Source: Bosea sp. Tri-49
Lineage (GTDB): Bacteria; Pseudomonadota; Alphaproteobacteria; Rhizobiales; Beijerinckiaceae
NCBI RefSeq assembly: GCF_003952665.1
Contig: NZ_CP017946.1
Coordinates: 4,214,501-4,278,500 of the forward strand
Length of the DNA stretch: 64,000 bases
Reading direction: 5' to 3'
The position numbers and the translations under genes are program-made. The notes under the pieces are model-generated. The model was not told the origin of the DNA. It saw only the letters and a program-made list of their open reading frames with translations, and made no database searches. Within the stretch, counting starts at the first letter, position 1. Each line of letters begins with the position of its first letter. This document shows positions 29,722-38,176 of this stretch, in pieces.

Positions 29722-30649
29722 TGCGCATGAACCAGCGTTTATAGGTGAAGGCGAAGCTCACGCAGATCACGAACAGGATCACGCCGATCGCGCTGCCATA
29801 GCCGACGCGCATGCGCGCCACGCCATGATTGTAGAGGAAGCTCACCATGGTGTTGGAGGAGTCCGCCGGCCCGCCGCGTGTCAGCGGCATCACCAGGTCG
29901 AAGAGCTGCAGCGAGCCGACGACGGCGAAGAACACCGAAAGCCGGATCGTCGGGTAGAGCAGCGGGATCACGACATAGCGCAGCACCTGCCAACGCGAGG
30001 CGCCGTCGATCCGCGCCGCCTCGACCAAGTTGCGGTCCATGCCTTGCAGGGCGGCGATGAACAGCATCATGTGGAAGCCGAAATACTTCCAGACGATCAC
30101 GATCAGGATCGCCAGCATCGAGGTCTGCGTACTGGCGAGCAGATGCGGCGCCTCGGCGCCGAACGCCCGGTAGACCGAAGCCAGCAGGCCGTAATTCCCG
30201 TCATAGATGAAGCTGAAGATCAGGCCGGTCGCGATCTCGGCCAGCACATAGGGCAGGAAGAACAGCATCCTGAGCGCGACCGAGCCGCGAAACTTGTCGG
30301 CGAGCATCAGCGCCAGCGTCAATGCCAGCGGCAGCTGGATCAAGAGCGAGACCGCGATGATCAGCAGGTTGTTGCGGAAGGCCGTGCCGAAGCCGCGCGA
30401 GTCGAAGACGAAGCGGTAGTTGTCGAGGCCGATCCATTTGGTCGGGCTGCCGAAGCCGTTCCAGTTGAAGCCGGAATACCAGGCCGCCTCGGCGATCGGC
30501 AGCACCACGAACAGCGTGAACAGCATCAGCGCCGGCGGCAGGAACAGCAGGAGCGTGGCGAGGCGCGTATCGATCGTGCTGCGCCTGGCCCTGGCCGCTG
30601 GCGCGCGCGCCTCCTGCCGCATCGCGATTGTGCCGCCGCGTTGGCTCAT
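29714..30649 (-). CDS. Carbohydrate ABC importer permease (MalF/UgpA-like, CUT1)
   Basis: This 311-residue protein has a cytoplasmic Arg-rich N-terminus, a first span at about residues 30-50, and the EAA loop MDRNLVEAARIDGASRWQVL near residue 211. It is the usual size for CUT1 permeases. It follows the binding-protein gene by 36 nt. Confidence 0.94.
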   Translation of the reverse strand: MSQRGGTIAMRQEARAPAARARRSTIDTRLATLLLFLPPALMLFTLFVVLPIAEAAWYSGFNWNGFGSPTKWIGLDNYRFVFDSRGFGTAFRNNLLIIAVSLLIQLPLALTLALMLADKFRGSVALRMLFFLPYVLAEIATGLIFSFIYDGNYGLLASVYRAFGAEAPHLLASTQTSMLAILIVIVWKYFGFHMMLFIAALQGMDRNLVEAARIDGASRWQVLRYVVIPLLYPTIRLSVFFAVVGSLQLFDLVMPLTRGGPADSSNTMVSFLYNHGVARMRVGYGSAIGVILFVICVSFAFTYKRWFMRNE

Positions 30650-30685
30650 CCGTCGATCCCGGTTCCGGCCTTGCTGCCCGTCGCT

Positions 30686-31945
30686 TCAGTTGCCCTGCTT
30701 GAAGGCGTCCTGGATCGCCTTGGCCGCCTGTTTGGGCGTCATCGAGCCGCCGGCGATCTCGGCGGTCGCGTCGTTCACCACCCGGCCGACCGAGGGACCG
30801 AGATCCTGATCGTAGAAATTCTGGTGGTATTTCGAGGCGGCAATGTTCTTCGCGATGTTCTGCATGAAGGCGGAGCCGAGCGCGGCCTCGGCACCCTTAT
30901 AGGTCGGGATGATGAAGTTCTGCTTGGCGAGCTCGCGCTGGACCTCGTCGGAGATGAAGAACTTGACGAATTCGAGCGCCTGCTTCGGAGAGCCCTTGGT
31001 GAACAGCCAGCCATTGACACCGCCGAGCGTGTCCGAGGGCTGGCCCTTGGCGCCGGCCGGCATCGGGAAATCGACCCAGCCGAGCTTGTCCTCGGGAATG
31101 CCCTTCTTGTCGGCGGCGAGCGCGCGCTGCGTCGCCGAATGATGCGAGATGGCGAGATTCATCGCCGCCCTGCCGTCGGCGAAGAAGCCGAGCGCCTGCG
31201 GGTTCTTGAAGCCGAGGAAGCCGGTCTGGAACGGTTCGAGGTCGACGAGCTGCTTCATCAGCTCGCCGGCCTTCTGGAAGGTCTCGCCCTCGAAACCGCC
31301 GTTCTGGCCCTTGAACGCGGCCTCGAAAGCCGGCTTGCCGCCGAGGCGCACGGCGAGATGCGTCCAGTAGAAGTGCAGCGGCCACTTGTCCTGCCCACCG
31401 ACCGAGATCGGCGTGATGCCGGCCGCCTTCAGCTTCTTCACCGCATCGAGAAACTCGTCCCAGCTCTTGATCGTGCCGCCGTCGACGCCGGCCTTGGCGA
31501 ACAGGTCCCGGTTGAACATGAACCCGACCTGCGAGACGTTGTGCGGCAGGCCGTAGATCTTGCCGTCGATCGTGAAGGCCTCGACCGCGCCGGCGGAAAG
31601 ATTGTCCTTGTAGCCAGCGACGGCGGCCGTGATGTCCTCTAGCACTCCGGCCTCGACCTGGGCCTTGAGCACGCCGCCGGCCCAGGAATAGAGGATGTGC
31701 GGCCGGTCTTTCGACTGCAGGATGGTCGGCAGCTTGGCCTTGTAGGCCTCGTTCTCAAGGAATTGCATCTCGACCTTGACGCCGGGATTCTTCGCCTCGA
31801 AGCGGCGGGCGACCTCATCCCAGATCTTCACCTGGGCCGGATTCTGCTCGAGGTGGAGCCATTTGACTGTCGTCTGGGCCGCGGCGGCGCCTGCGGCGAG
31901 AGTCGAAACGGCGGCGGCGAATGCAAGCGTCCTCAGGAAACTCAT
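30686..31945 (-). CDS. Family 1 extracellular sugar-binding protein (CUT1)
   Basis: This 419-residue protein has a signal peptide of about 22 residues (LRTLAFAAAVSTLAAGAAAA, cut near AQT) and an SBP_bac_1 fold; VKIWDEVARRFEAKNPGVKV near residue 40 is typical. It is the first gene of the operon. ATG at 31945 with GGGAGG upstream is chosen. Tandem palindromes at 31993-32030 lie 48 nt or more upstream and probably control it. Confidence 0.94.
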   Translation of the reverse strand: MSFLRTLAFAAAVSTLAAGAAAAQTTVKWLHLEQNPAQVKIWDEVARRFEAKNPGVKVEMQFLENEAYKAKLPTILQSKDRPHILYSWAGGVLKAQVEAGVLEDITAAVAGYKDNLSAGAVEAFTIDGKIYGLPHNVSQVGFMFNRDLFAKAGVDGGTIKSWDEFLDAVKKLKAAGITPISVGGQDKWPLHFYWTHLAVRLGGKPAFEAAFKGQNGGFEGETFQKAGELMKQLVDLEPFQTGFLGFKNPQALGFFADGRAAMNLAISHHSATQRALAADKKGIPEDKLGWVDFPMPAGAKGQPSDTLGGVNGWLFTKGSPKQALEFVKFFISDEVQRELAKQNFIIPTYKGAEAALGSAFMQNIAKNIAASKYHQNFYDQDLGPSVGRVVNDATAEIAGGSMTPKQAAKAIQDAFKQGN

Positions 31946-31992
31946 CTCTCGTCCTCCCAATCCCGAACTTATTATCGAGTTGAGGGCAGCGT

Positions 31993-32030
31993 AGCTCAAA
32001 ATCTGAGGTGCGCAACTCAAAATATGAGTT
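31993..32030. promoter_or_regulatory. Tandem palindromic operators between sugar importer and SDR genes
   Basis: AACTCAAAATATGAGTT (32014-32030) is a perfect AACTCA-N5-TGAGTT palindrome. A weaker copy, AGCTCAAAATCTGAGGT, lies at 31993-32009. The centres are exactly 21 bp apart, two helical turns, so two dimers could bind on one face of the helix. The pair lies between two divergent genes and could control both. The regulator is not identified; the centre lacks the CG step of typical LacI sites. Confidence 0.55.
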
Positions 32031-32096
32031 ATATGTCCGATGGCGAGCGCCGTTTCGGAGCACGCCGCCGTTTTGGCCTTGCCTCTGGAGTTGATC

Positions 32097-32855
32097 ATGG
32101 CTGCCGTCTATTCCGACCTTGCCGGAAAGATCGTTCTGGTTACGGGCGGCGCATCCGGGATCGGGGCAGCGATTTCACGACATTTTGCCCGCCAGGGCTC
32201 CATCGTGATCTTGTTCGACCTCCTGCGCGATGCAGGCGAAGCGCTGGCACAGGAGCTGACCGAGGCCGGCCTCTCGGCTCATTTCCAGCATGTCGATCTG
32301 ACGGATGTCCCGGCACTGCGGGCCGGAATCGAACAAGCCTGCTCCCTACACGGCCGGATCGATGTCCTCGTCAACAATGCCGCACATGACGAACGCCATC
32401 AGACCGAGACGGTGACCCCCGAGTATTGGGATCAGCGGATCGCGGTCAATCTGAAGCACCAGTTCTTTGCGGCGCAGGCGGTGCTGCCCGGCATGAGGGC
32501 CGCCAAGGCCGGTGTCATCATCAATTTCGGCTCGACATCATGGCTGGCCGGCCAAGGGGGCATGGCGGCCTATACAGCCAGCAAATCGGGCGTGATCGGC
32601 TTGACGCGATCTTTGGCGCGCGACTACGGCGCCGACAACATCCGCGTCAACGCGATAGCGCCCGGCTGGATCATGACTGAACGGCAGATCGAGAAATGGC
32701 TTACGCCCGAGGGCGAAGAGGAACTGATGCGGCGGCAATGCCTGAAGCGCCGTCTGGACCCCGACGAGGTCGCGCGCTTTACCGTCTTCCTGGCGTCGGA
32801 CGAGGCTTCAGCCTGCACGGCTCAGCATTACATCGTCGATGGCGGATGGGTTTAG
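32097..32855 (+). CDS. SDR family oxidoreductase (sugar dehydrogenase-like)
   Basis: This 252-residue protein has the classic SDR cofactor motif TGGASGIG near residue 18, NNAAH near 92, catalytic Ser (FGSTSW), and YTASK (Tyr and Lys of the active site), then the PGWIMTERQ loop. Divergent placement next to the sugar importer, with shared operators, suggests a sugar 1-dehydrogenase (for example L-arabinose or a related aldose), but the substrate cannot be read from sequence. ATG at 32097 follows GGAG by 6 nt; an upstream in-frame ATG at 32040 lies in the operator region. Confidence 0.88.
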   Translation: MAAVYSDLAGKIVLVTGGASGIGAAISRHFARQGSIVILFDLLRDAGEALAQELTEAGLSAHFQHVDLTDVPALRAGIEQACSLHGRIDVLVNNAAHDERHQTETVTPEYWDQRIAVNLKHQFFAAQAVLPGMRAAKAGVIINFGSTSWLAGQGGMAAYTASKSGVIGLTRSLARDYGADNIRVNAIAPGWIMTERQIEKWLTPEGEEELMRRQCLKRRLDPDEVARFTVFLASDEASACTAQHYIVDGGWV

Positions 32856-33084
32856 TTTCGGGTGCGGCATCCCGATGGAGGATGCACCATGCTTGTCGAA
32901 GCTCGACCGCTCCATCAGCGCCCAGCCTGGAACACAAGGCGTATCATCGGCCCGAAGCAGCCCCTGAAACCCAGATGAGCCACAGCCTCCGTTCCTGAAA
33001 CCCGAAAACGGTCTCAAATCATCTGATGACGGACAATGGCGCAGCGCGGCTTCCCATCGCCCGCCGGCATGCTCTAACTGTGAT

Positions 33085-34794
33085 ATGCCGCATGAGCCCG
33101 CCACGCAGACCACGGCCGAGACCGCCGAAGCCGACCTCGCCGCCGAGGGCCTGAAGCCTCATGACGGGCGCTATTCGGCTTTTGCGCCGCTGCGCCAGCC
33201 GATCTTCCGTGCGGTCTGGATCGCAAGCCTTGCCTCGAACTTCGGCGGCCTCGTCCAGATGGTCGGCGCCGCCTGGCTGATGACCTCGCTCTCCAATTCG
33301 CCGGACATGGTCGCGCTCGTCCAGGCCTCGACCGCGCTGCCGGTGATGCTGTTCTCGCTTGCCGCCGGCGCGATCGCGGACAATTACGACCGTCGCCGCA
33401 TCCTGCTGACGGCGCAGGGCTTCATGCTCGCTGTTTCGATCATGCTGGCGGTCTTCGCCTGGTATGGGCTGCTCTCGCCCTGGCTGCTGCTCGCCCTCAC
33501 CTTCCTGCTCGGTTGCGGCAACGCGCTCAACAACCCGGCCTGGCAGTCCTCGGTCGGCGACATGGTGCCGCGAGCCGAAGTCCCAGCGGCGGTGACGCTG
33601 AACAGCGTCGCCTTCAACATCGCTCGCAGCGTCGGCCCGGCGATCGGCGGCGCGATCGTCGCCGCCTTCGGCGCAGTCGCGGCCTTTATCGTCAATGCCT
33701 TCAGCTATATCGGCCTGCTCGTCGTGCTGGCCCGCTGGCAGCCGCCGCGCGTCGAGCGCCTGCTGCCACGCGAGACGTTCCTGATCGCCATGAGCGCCGG
33801 CCTCCGCTATGTCGCGATGTCGCCCAATATCCGCGCCGTCATCCTGCGCGCCTTCCTCTTCGGCTTCGGCGGCGTCGTCGGTCTCGCTTTGATGCCGCTG
33901 GTCGCGCGCGATCTCGTGCGCGGCGGCCCGCTGACATACGGCATCCTGCTGGGAGCCTTCGGCGCCGGCGCCGTCGCCGGGGCCTTCGTCAGCGCCCGGC
34001 TGCGCCGTCGTTTCAGCACCGAGACCCTCGTGCGCCTGACCTTCCTGGCCTATGCGGCCGCGGCCCTGGTGGTAGGGCTGAGCCCGACCCTATGGCTCAC
34101 CATGCCGGCGCTTGCCGTCGACGGCGCCTGCTGGGTGCTGGCGCTCTCGACCTTCAATTCGACGGTGCAGCTGTCGGCGCCACGCTGGGTGGTGGGACGC
34201 GCGCTTGCGCTCTACCAGATGGCGGCCTTCGGCGGCATGGCCGCGGGCAGCTGGGCCTGGGGCTGGGTCACCCTCCATTCCGGCCCGGCCGGCGGCCTCA
34301 TCGCGGCAGCGGTCGCACTCGTCTTCGGCGCGGCCGCCGGGCTGCGGTATCAGCTGCCGCCGCTCGAGGCGCTCAATCTCGATCCGCTCGGCCGCTGGCG
34401 AAAGCCCGAGGTCGCGGTCGATATCGAGCCGCGCAGCGGCCCGGTCTTCGTCACCATCGAATGGCGGATCCGGCAGGAGGACGTGGTCGAGTTCCTGAAG
34501 GCGATGGAGGAACGCCGGCGCATCCGCCGCCGCGACGGTGCTCGCCACTGGTCGCTGCTGCGCGACCTGACCGATGCCGAGCTCTGGATCGAGCGCTACG
34601 ACAGCCCGACCTGGGTCGAATATGTCCGCCAGGCCCAGCGCGTCACCCAGGCTGACGCCGAAATCGGCGACCGGGTCAGGGATCTGCATATCGGGCCCGA
34701 GCCGCCGGTCGTGCACCGCATGGTCGAGCGCCAGACCGGCGCGCTGCCGCGCGAGGTGCTGCGCGCGACGCGGCAGGCGCAGGCGTCGCCCTGA
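33085..34794 (+). CDS. MFS exporter of the MFS_3/EntS-like family
   Basis: This 569-residue protein has about twelve membrane spans between residues 35 and 425 and a soluble C-terminal domain of about 110 residues (VFVTIEWRIRQEDVVEFLKA) as in full-length MFS_3 (PF05977) proteins. The MFS signature between spans 2 and 3 is present as DNYDRRRIL. Relatives export enterobactin-like siderophores or drugs. The substrate is unknown. It is monocistronic, with 229 bp of non-coding DNA upstream. Confidence 0.88.
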   Translation: MPHEPATQTTAETAEADLAAEGLKPHDGRYSAFAPLRQPIFRAVWIASLASNFGGLVQMVGAAWLMTSLSNSPDMVALVQASTALPVMLFSLAAGAIADNYDRRRILLTAQGFMLAVSIMLAVFAWYGLLSPWLLLALTFLLGCGNALNNPAWQSSVGDMVPRAEVPAAVTLNSVAFNIARSVGPAIGGAIVAAFGAVAAFIVNAFSYIGLLVVLARWQPPRVERLLPRETFLIAMSAGLRYVAMSPNIRAVILRAFLFGFGGVVGLALMPLVARDLVRGGPLTYGILLGAFGAGAVAGAFVSARLRRRFSTETLVRLTFLAYAAAALVVGLSPTLWLTMPALAVDGACWVLALSTFNSTVQLSAPRWVVGRALALYQMAAFGGMAAGSWAWGWVTLHSGPAGGLIAAAVALVFGAAAGLRYQLPPLEALNLDPLGRWRKPEVAVDIEPRSGPVFVTIEWRIRQEDVVEFLKAMEERRRIRRRDGARHWSLLRDLTDAELWIERYDSPTWVEYVRQAQRVTQADAEIGDRVRDLHIGPEPPVVHRMVERQTGALPREVLRATRQAQASP

Positions 34795-35159
34795 GCGGCG
34801 GCGCCGAATCTTTTCAACGCCGCGACCACGCGCGCGAAAGAGAACCTTTATGTGGTTGGTGCGCGCTCCGCGCGGGCAGGTGCGCGACATTTTGGAGCCT
34901 TGGTGTCGCGCGTCAAACCTCCTGAGCGCGTATGTTGGTCAACTGAGCCAGTTATTGGTGTAGCGTCGAGTTTGACGAAGCTTTGCGCATCGCACCCGCC
35001 ATGTCTGCTTCCGGGTGGTTATCCAATGTCTGCACTTGGCGCGACTCAGCCCCGGTCGTCAGGATATTGAATTGGCATGTTGATGAGGCATAGCCAGCGA
35101 GTGCCGATCCTAAGGATCATGAGCTATAATTCGCCTAAGCTCATAAGGCACCCTAATCA
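34795..35159. other. Non-coding gap with an inverted repeat before the LysR gene
   Basis: The 365-bp gap contains no convincing gene. ATGAGCT at 35119-35125 and AGCTCAT at 35138-35144 form a perfect inverted repeat with 12-nt spacing, ending 15 nt before the LysR start. This may be an autoregulatory site. Confidence 0.35.
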
Positions 35160-36053
35160 ATGGCGCAGCCGAACTTCAATGACCTCGCCGCCTTCGCCAT
35201 GGTCGCAAAGGAGCGCAGCTTCACCAAGGCTGGGGCCAAGCTGGGGGTCTCGCAGTCCGCACTGAGCCAGACCATCAAGGCTCTCGAGGAACGTCTGAAG
35301 CTGCGGCTTCTGACGCGTACGACTCGAAGTGTCGCCCCCACCGAAGCCGGCGTGCGACTTCTCGAAGCCGTCGCGCCGCGCTTCGACGAGATCGAGGCGG
35401 AGATCGCGGCGCTTGGCGAATTGCGGGGCAAGCCGGCCGGGACGGTCCGCATCACGGCCGGAGAACATGCTGCGATCTCGGCCTTGCAGCCCGCCCTGAG
35501 GCGCTTCCTACCAGATCATCCCGATATCAAGGTCGAGATCATCGTCGACTATGGCCTCGTCGACATCGTGGCGGCGGGTTACGATGCGGGGGTGCGCTTG
35601 GGCGAGCAGGTCGCGAAGGACATGATCGCCGTCCGGATCGGCCCCGAGATGCGCATGGCCGTGGTCGGATCGCCGGCCTATTTCAAGCGCTATGGCCTTC
35701 CGGAAACGCCGCAGGACCTGACGTCCCACAACTGCATCGCGTCACGTCTCCCGACCTATGGCGGGCTGTTTCCCTGGGGTCTCGAAAAAGATGGTCGCGA
35801 GGTCAAGGTGCGTGGTGAGGGGCAACTCGTGTTCAACAGCCTCGCGCTGCGCCTGAATTCGGCGCTTGACGGTCTCGGCCTTGCCTATCTGCCGGAGGAC
35901 CAAGCGATCCCGCATGCCCGCGCGGGCAGGCTCATAAGGGTGCTAGAGGATTGGTGTCCGCCATTTCCCGGCTACCATCTCTACTATCCAAGCCGGCGGC
36001 ATTTCTCGCCGGCCCTGTCGGTGCTCGTCGACGTCCTGCGCTATCGCGCCTGA
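35160..36053 (+). CDS. LysR family transcriptional regulator
   Basis: This 297-residue protein has an N-terminal winged HTH (FNDLAAFAMVAKERSFTKAGAKLGVSQSALSQT in the usual spacing, residues 6-38) and a LysR substrate-binding domain. It resembles the DsdA/PecT/TtuA-like group that often controls short oxidoreductase or hydrolase operons. The 3' end overlaps the convergent DUF4405-like gene by 122 nt. It is the obvious candidate regulator of the exported-enzyme operon that runs leftwards from 40442, although it is at the downstream end of it. Confidence 0.93.
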   Translation: MAQPNFNDLAAFAMVAKERSFTKAGAKLGVSQSALSQTIKALEERLKLRLLTRTTRSVAPTEAGVRLLEAVAPRFDEIEAEIAALGELRGKPAGTVRITAGEHAAISALQPALRRFLPDHPDIKVEIIVDYGLVDIVAAGYDAGVRLGEQVAKDMIAVRIGPEMRMAVVGSPAYFKRYGLPETPQDLTSHNCIASRLPTYGGLFPWGLEKDGREVKVRGEGQLVFNSLALRLNSALDGLGLAYLPEDQAIPHARAGRLIRVLEDWCPPFPGYHLYYPSRRHFSPALSVLVDVLRYRA

Positions 36054-36696
36054 GCCCGTAATAAGTGACGACCATCACGAGCCCGGCGATCGCGATGCAG
36101 TGGATGAAGAAGCCCGCGACTGATTCCTCGAAATTCCACCAGTCGAGCGTCATCTGCATCGAAAGCTTGCCGCCGATGCCGAGCTGAAACGAACTCCATA
36201 TCCCCAGAACCGCGATTGCTGCTGCGATAACCCGAAGAGTGATCGTCCGAGCGATGTTGGGACCGGAGATTCCAAACAGATTGCGCGCCACCCCCATCAG
36301 CATCGGCCAGCGCAGGCCGAGATGGACCGCGACGATCACCAGAACCCAATAGGCGGCGAGGGTGTGGATCTGCCGCACGGTGAAGCCACCCCAGGGCGGC
36401 AGGTATGGCGCCAGCGCATTCGAGATCAGCACGCTGGTGATGAGCAGCGCCAGCATGGCAATCAGGAGCGCGAAGGTCACTCCCACATTGAACAGGCTGC
36501 GGGGCTCGCGCCGTGTCCGCGCAATCCCGCCCCACCAGCGCCGATTGAAGAGATTGTGCGCGAAGAGGAGCAGGAACATCGCCGTTCCCGCCAGCTCATG
36601 GACCGCGTTGCCCAGCCACCAATAGGCGAAGCCGAGCAGCAGTAGCGCCGCGGTCAGGCCATCGAGCCACAACCGGGAGAGAAAAAGACGGCTCAC
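35932..36696 (-). CDS. DUF4405-like cytochrome-b-type membrane protein
   Basis: This is about 254 residues with four to five membrane spans and histidines in and near spans (VHELAG, FAHNLFNRRWW, QIHTLAAYW and VHLGLRW), the pattern of DUF4405/cytochrome b561-like proteins that could hold haem. The start is a GTG at 36696 with a GGGGGAA ribosome site 7 nt upstream; the ATG upstream would add low-quality sequence. It is the last gene of the operon, 16 nt after cytochrome P460, so it may pass electrons to or from the P460 protein. The last 40 codons overlap the LysR gene. Confidence 0.75.
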   Translation of the reverse strand: MSRLFLSRLWLDGLTAALLLLGFAYWWLGNAVHELAGTAMFLLLFAHNLFNRRWWGGIARTRREPRSLFNVGVTFALLIAMLALLITSVLISNALAPYLPPWGGFTVRQIHTLAAYWVLVIVAVHLGLRWPMLMGVARNLFGISGPNIARTITLRVIAAAIAVLGIWSSFQLGIGGKLSMQMTLDWWNFEESVAGFFIHCIAIAGLVMVVTYYGLRRDSAGRRRAPTGPARNAAGLDSRDGSREMADTNPLAPL

Positions 36697-36712
36697 CTCG
36701 CGATTCCCCCGC

Positions 36713-37195
36713 CTACTCGATCGGCGTGCCGTTGAAGCGGGGAATCCGGGAGCCGGTGAAAAGATACTCCGCTCCCGACTGGCTGCTGTGGCAGGACTGG
36801 CAGCGCGCGGTGTTCTCCGCGGTATTGATCGTCTTGTCGGGCCAGAACCACTGGAACTGCCAGTCGCCGGTGCGGCGGCGTTCGTCGTAGTCCGCGCCCC
36901 AGCCCTGGCCCTTCTCCATGACGAAATAGCGGAAGAGCTTGCCGTCGCGGTGGTCGACAAGCACGAAATGCGTGCCGGCGGGCACGGGCTGGCGGTCCTT
37001 GATCGCCTTGATCGCCTCGGGCGTCGTCATGATGTGCTCCATGACGTTGCCGCGCCGCACGGTGGTGTAGTGCACGAGCTTGTCGAGCTGCGGGAACGTG
37101 GCCCGCGTCGCCTCGGCATGAACCTGCCAGCCGACGGTGAGAACGGCCGCCATGGACAGGCTCGCCAGGGCAATCTGGAATGCAGGGATTTTCAT
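36713..37195 (-). CDS. Cytochrome P460 family exported protein
   Basis: This 160-residue protein has a signal peptide (ALASLSMAAVLTVG, residues 8-22), a P460-type beta domain and a C-terminal haem c site CQSCH near residue 137 (TARCQSCHSSQSG). P460 enzymes of ammonia oxidisers convert hydroxylamine, and related cytochromes c'-beta bind NO. Here the context is hydrolases and a decarboxylase, not nitrification, so the substrate is unclear. It follows the cupin gene by 13 nt. Confidence 0.85.
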   Translation of the reverse strand: MKIPAFQIALASLSMAAVLTVGWQVHAEATRATFPQLDKLVHYTTVRRGNVMEHIMTTPEAIKAIKDRQPVPAGTHFVLVDHRDGKLFRYFVMEKGQGWGADYDERRRTGDWQFQWFWPDKTINTAENTARCQSCHSSQSGAEYLFTGSRIPRFNGTPIE

Positions 37196-37208
37196 CTTCG
37201 TCTCGCTT

Positions 37209-37691
37209 CTAGCGCCGGTACTGCTCGTCCGAGACGCGCTCCAGCCAGTCGACGGTCTTGCCGTCCTGTGCCTCCGAGATGGCGACGTGCGTCATGCCAG
37301 TGGTCGGCGCTGCGCCGTGCCAATGCTTCACACTGGGCGGAATCCAGACGACGTCGCCGGGGCGGATCTCGTGGATCGCACCGCCCCAGTGCTGCACCAG
37401 TCCGGTGCCGGCCGTGACGATGAGCGTCTGGCCGAGCGGATGGGTGTGCCAGGCGGTACGCGCTCCGGGTTCGAAGGTCACCGTGCCGCCACTGACCCGC
37501 GCCGGCGCGCTGCCCTGGAAGCGGCCGTCGACACGGACAGCGCCAGTGAAGTTCTGGGCGGCGCCGACGCTGGGCTTCTGGGAGTCGGCGCGCTGGACGA
37601 CGACCTCCTGGCCGGTCTGGGCGAGGGCCGAAGCCACGGGCGTCAGCATTGCGATGAGTGTGAGTGCTGGCGTGAACATCCTGGCCATCAT
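37209..37691 (-). CDS. Exported cupin-domain protein
   Basis: This 160-residue protein has a signal peptide of about 24 residues ([19 protein letters not shown]). The cupin core has the two metal motifs: motif 1 in [17 protein letters not shown] and motif 2 in [18 protein letters not shown]. Cytoplasmic relatives are often paired with or fused to carboxymuconolactone-decarboxylase domains. Here both partners are separate, adjacent and exported. The start is an ATGA overlap with the previous stop (ATG at 37691 or 37688). Confidence 0.88.
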   Translation of the reverse strand: MMARMFTPALTLIAMLTPVASALAQTGQEVVVQRADSQKPSVGAAQNFTGAVRVDGRFQGSAPARVSGGTVTFEPGARTAWHTHPLGQTLIVTAGTGLVQHWGGAIHEIRPGDVVWIPPSVKHWHGAAPTTGMTHVAISEAQDGKTVDWLERVSDEQYRR

Positions 37692-38119
37692 TTCGGCTTG
37701 AAAACCTCGCGCGCGACGCCGACCGCCGCGATGGCGTTCGGCCAGCCCGCGTAGAAGGCGAGCTGCGTGATCGCTTCGACGATCTCCGTCTCGGTCACGC
37801 CGTTCTGCCGCGCCCGAGCGATATGCGAGCGGAGCTGGTCGGGCCGGTTCATGGCGATCAGCGCGCTGACGGTGACGAGGCTGCGGTCGCGCTGGGAGAG
37901 GCCGGGCCGCGCCCAGACATCCCCGAACAGCACCTCGTCGGTGAGCTCGGCCAGCTTGGGGGCGATGTCGCCCATCAGTTGCTGGGCCCGGGAGGGCGGC
38001 TTGGCAGGAGCCGCGGTGGACGGGGCAGGGGGCTGGCTTTGGGCGATCGCCATGGGGGAAAATCCTCCGGAGAGAAGCAGGCCGGCTGCGGCGAGCAGAT
38101 GTCTGGTGAGCGTCTTCAA
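37688..38119 (-). CDS. Exported carboxymuconolactone decarboxylase-family protein
   Basis: This 143-residue protein has a signal peptide ([21 protein letters not shown], cleavage near residue 27) and the CMD domain (about 45-140: [21 protein letters not shown] and a helix ending [15 protein letters not shown]). The domain lacks the CxxC of AhpD, so it is the decarboxylase-like type without peroxidase cysteines. An exported copy is unusual compared with the cytoplasmic PcaC pathway enzyme. It overlaps the cupin gene by 4 nt. Confidence 0.88.
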   Translation of the reverse strand: MKTLTRHLLAAAGLLLSGGFSPMAIAQSQPPAPSTAAPAKPPSRAQQLMGDIAPKLAELTDEVLFGDVWARPGLSQRDRSLVTVSALIAMNRPDQLRSHIARARQNGVTETEIVEAITQLAFYAGWPNAIAAVGVAREVFKPK

Positions 38120-38176
38120 GATGCGTGACTCCTCACGGGGAGAATGTGGCGCGTCGGGAAAGGCTCGGGACGCAGG

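Noticed and set aside
29825..31642. Plus-strand open frame of about 600 codons
   Set aside because: Antisense to the CUT1 permease and binding-protein genes; no family resemblance, and typical shadow composition.
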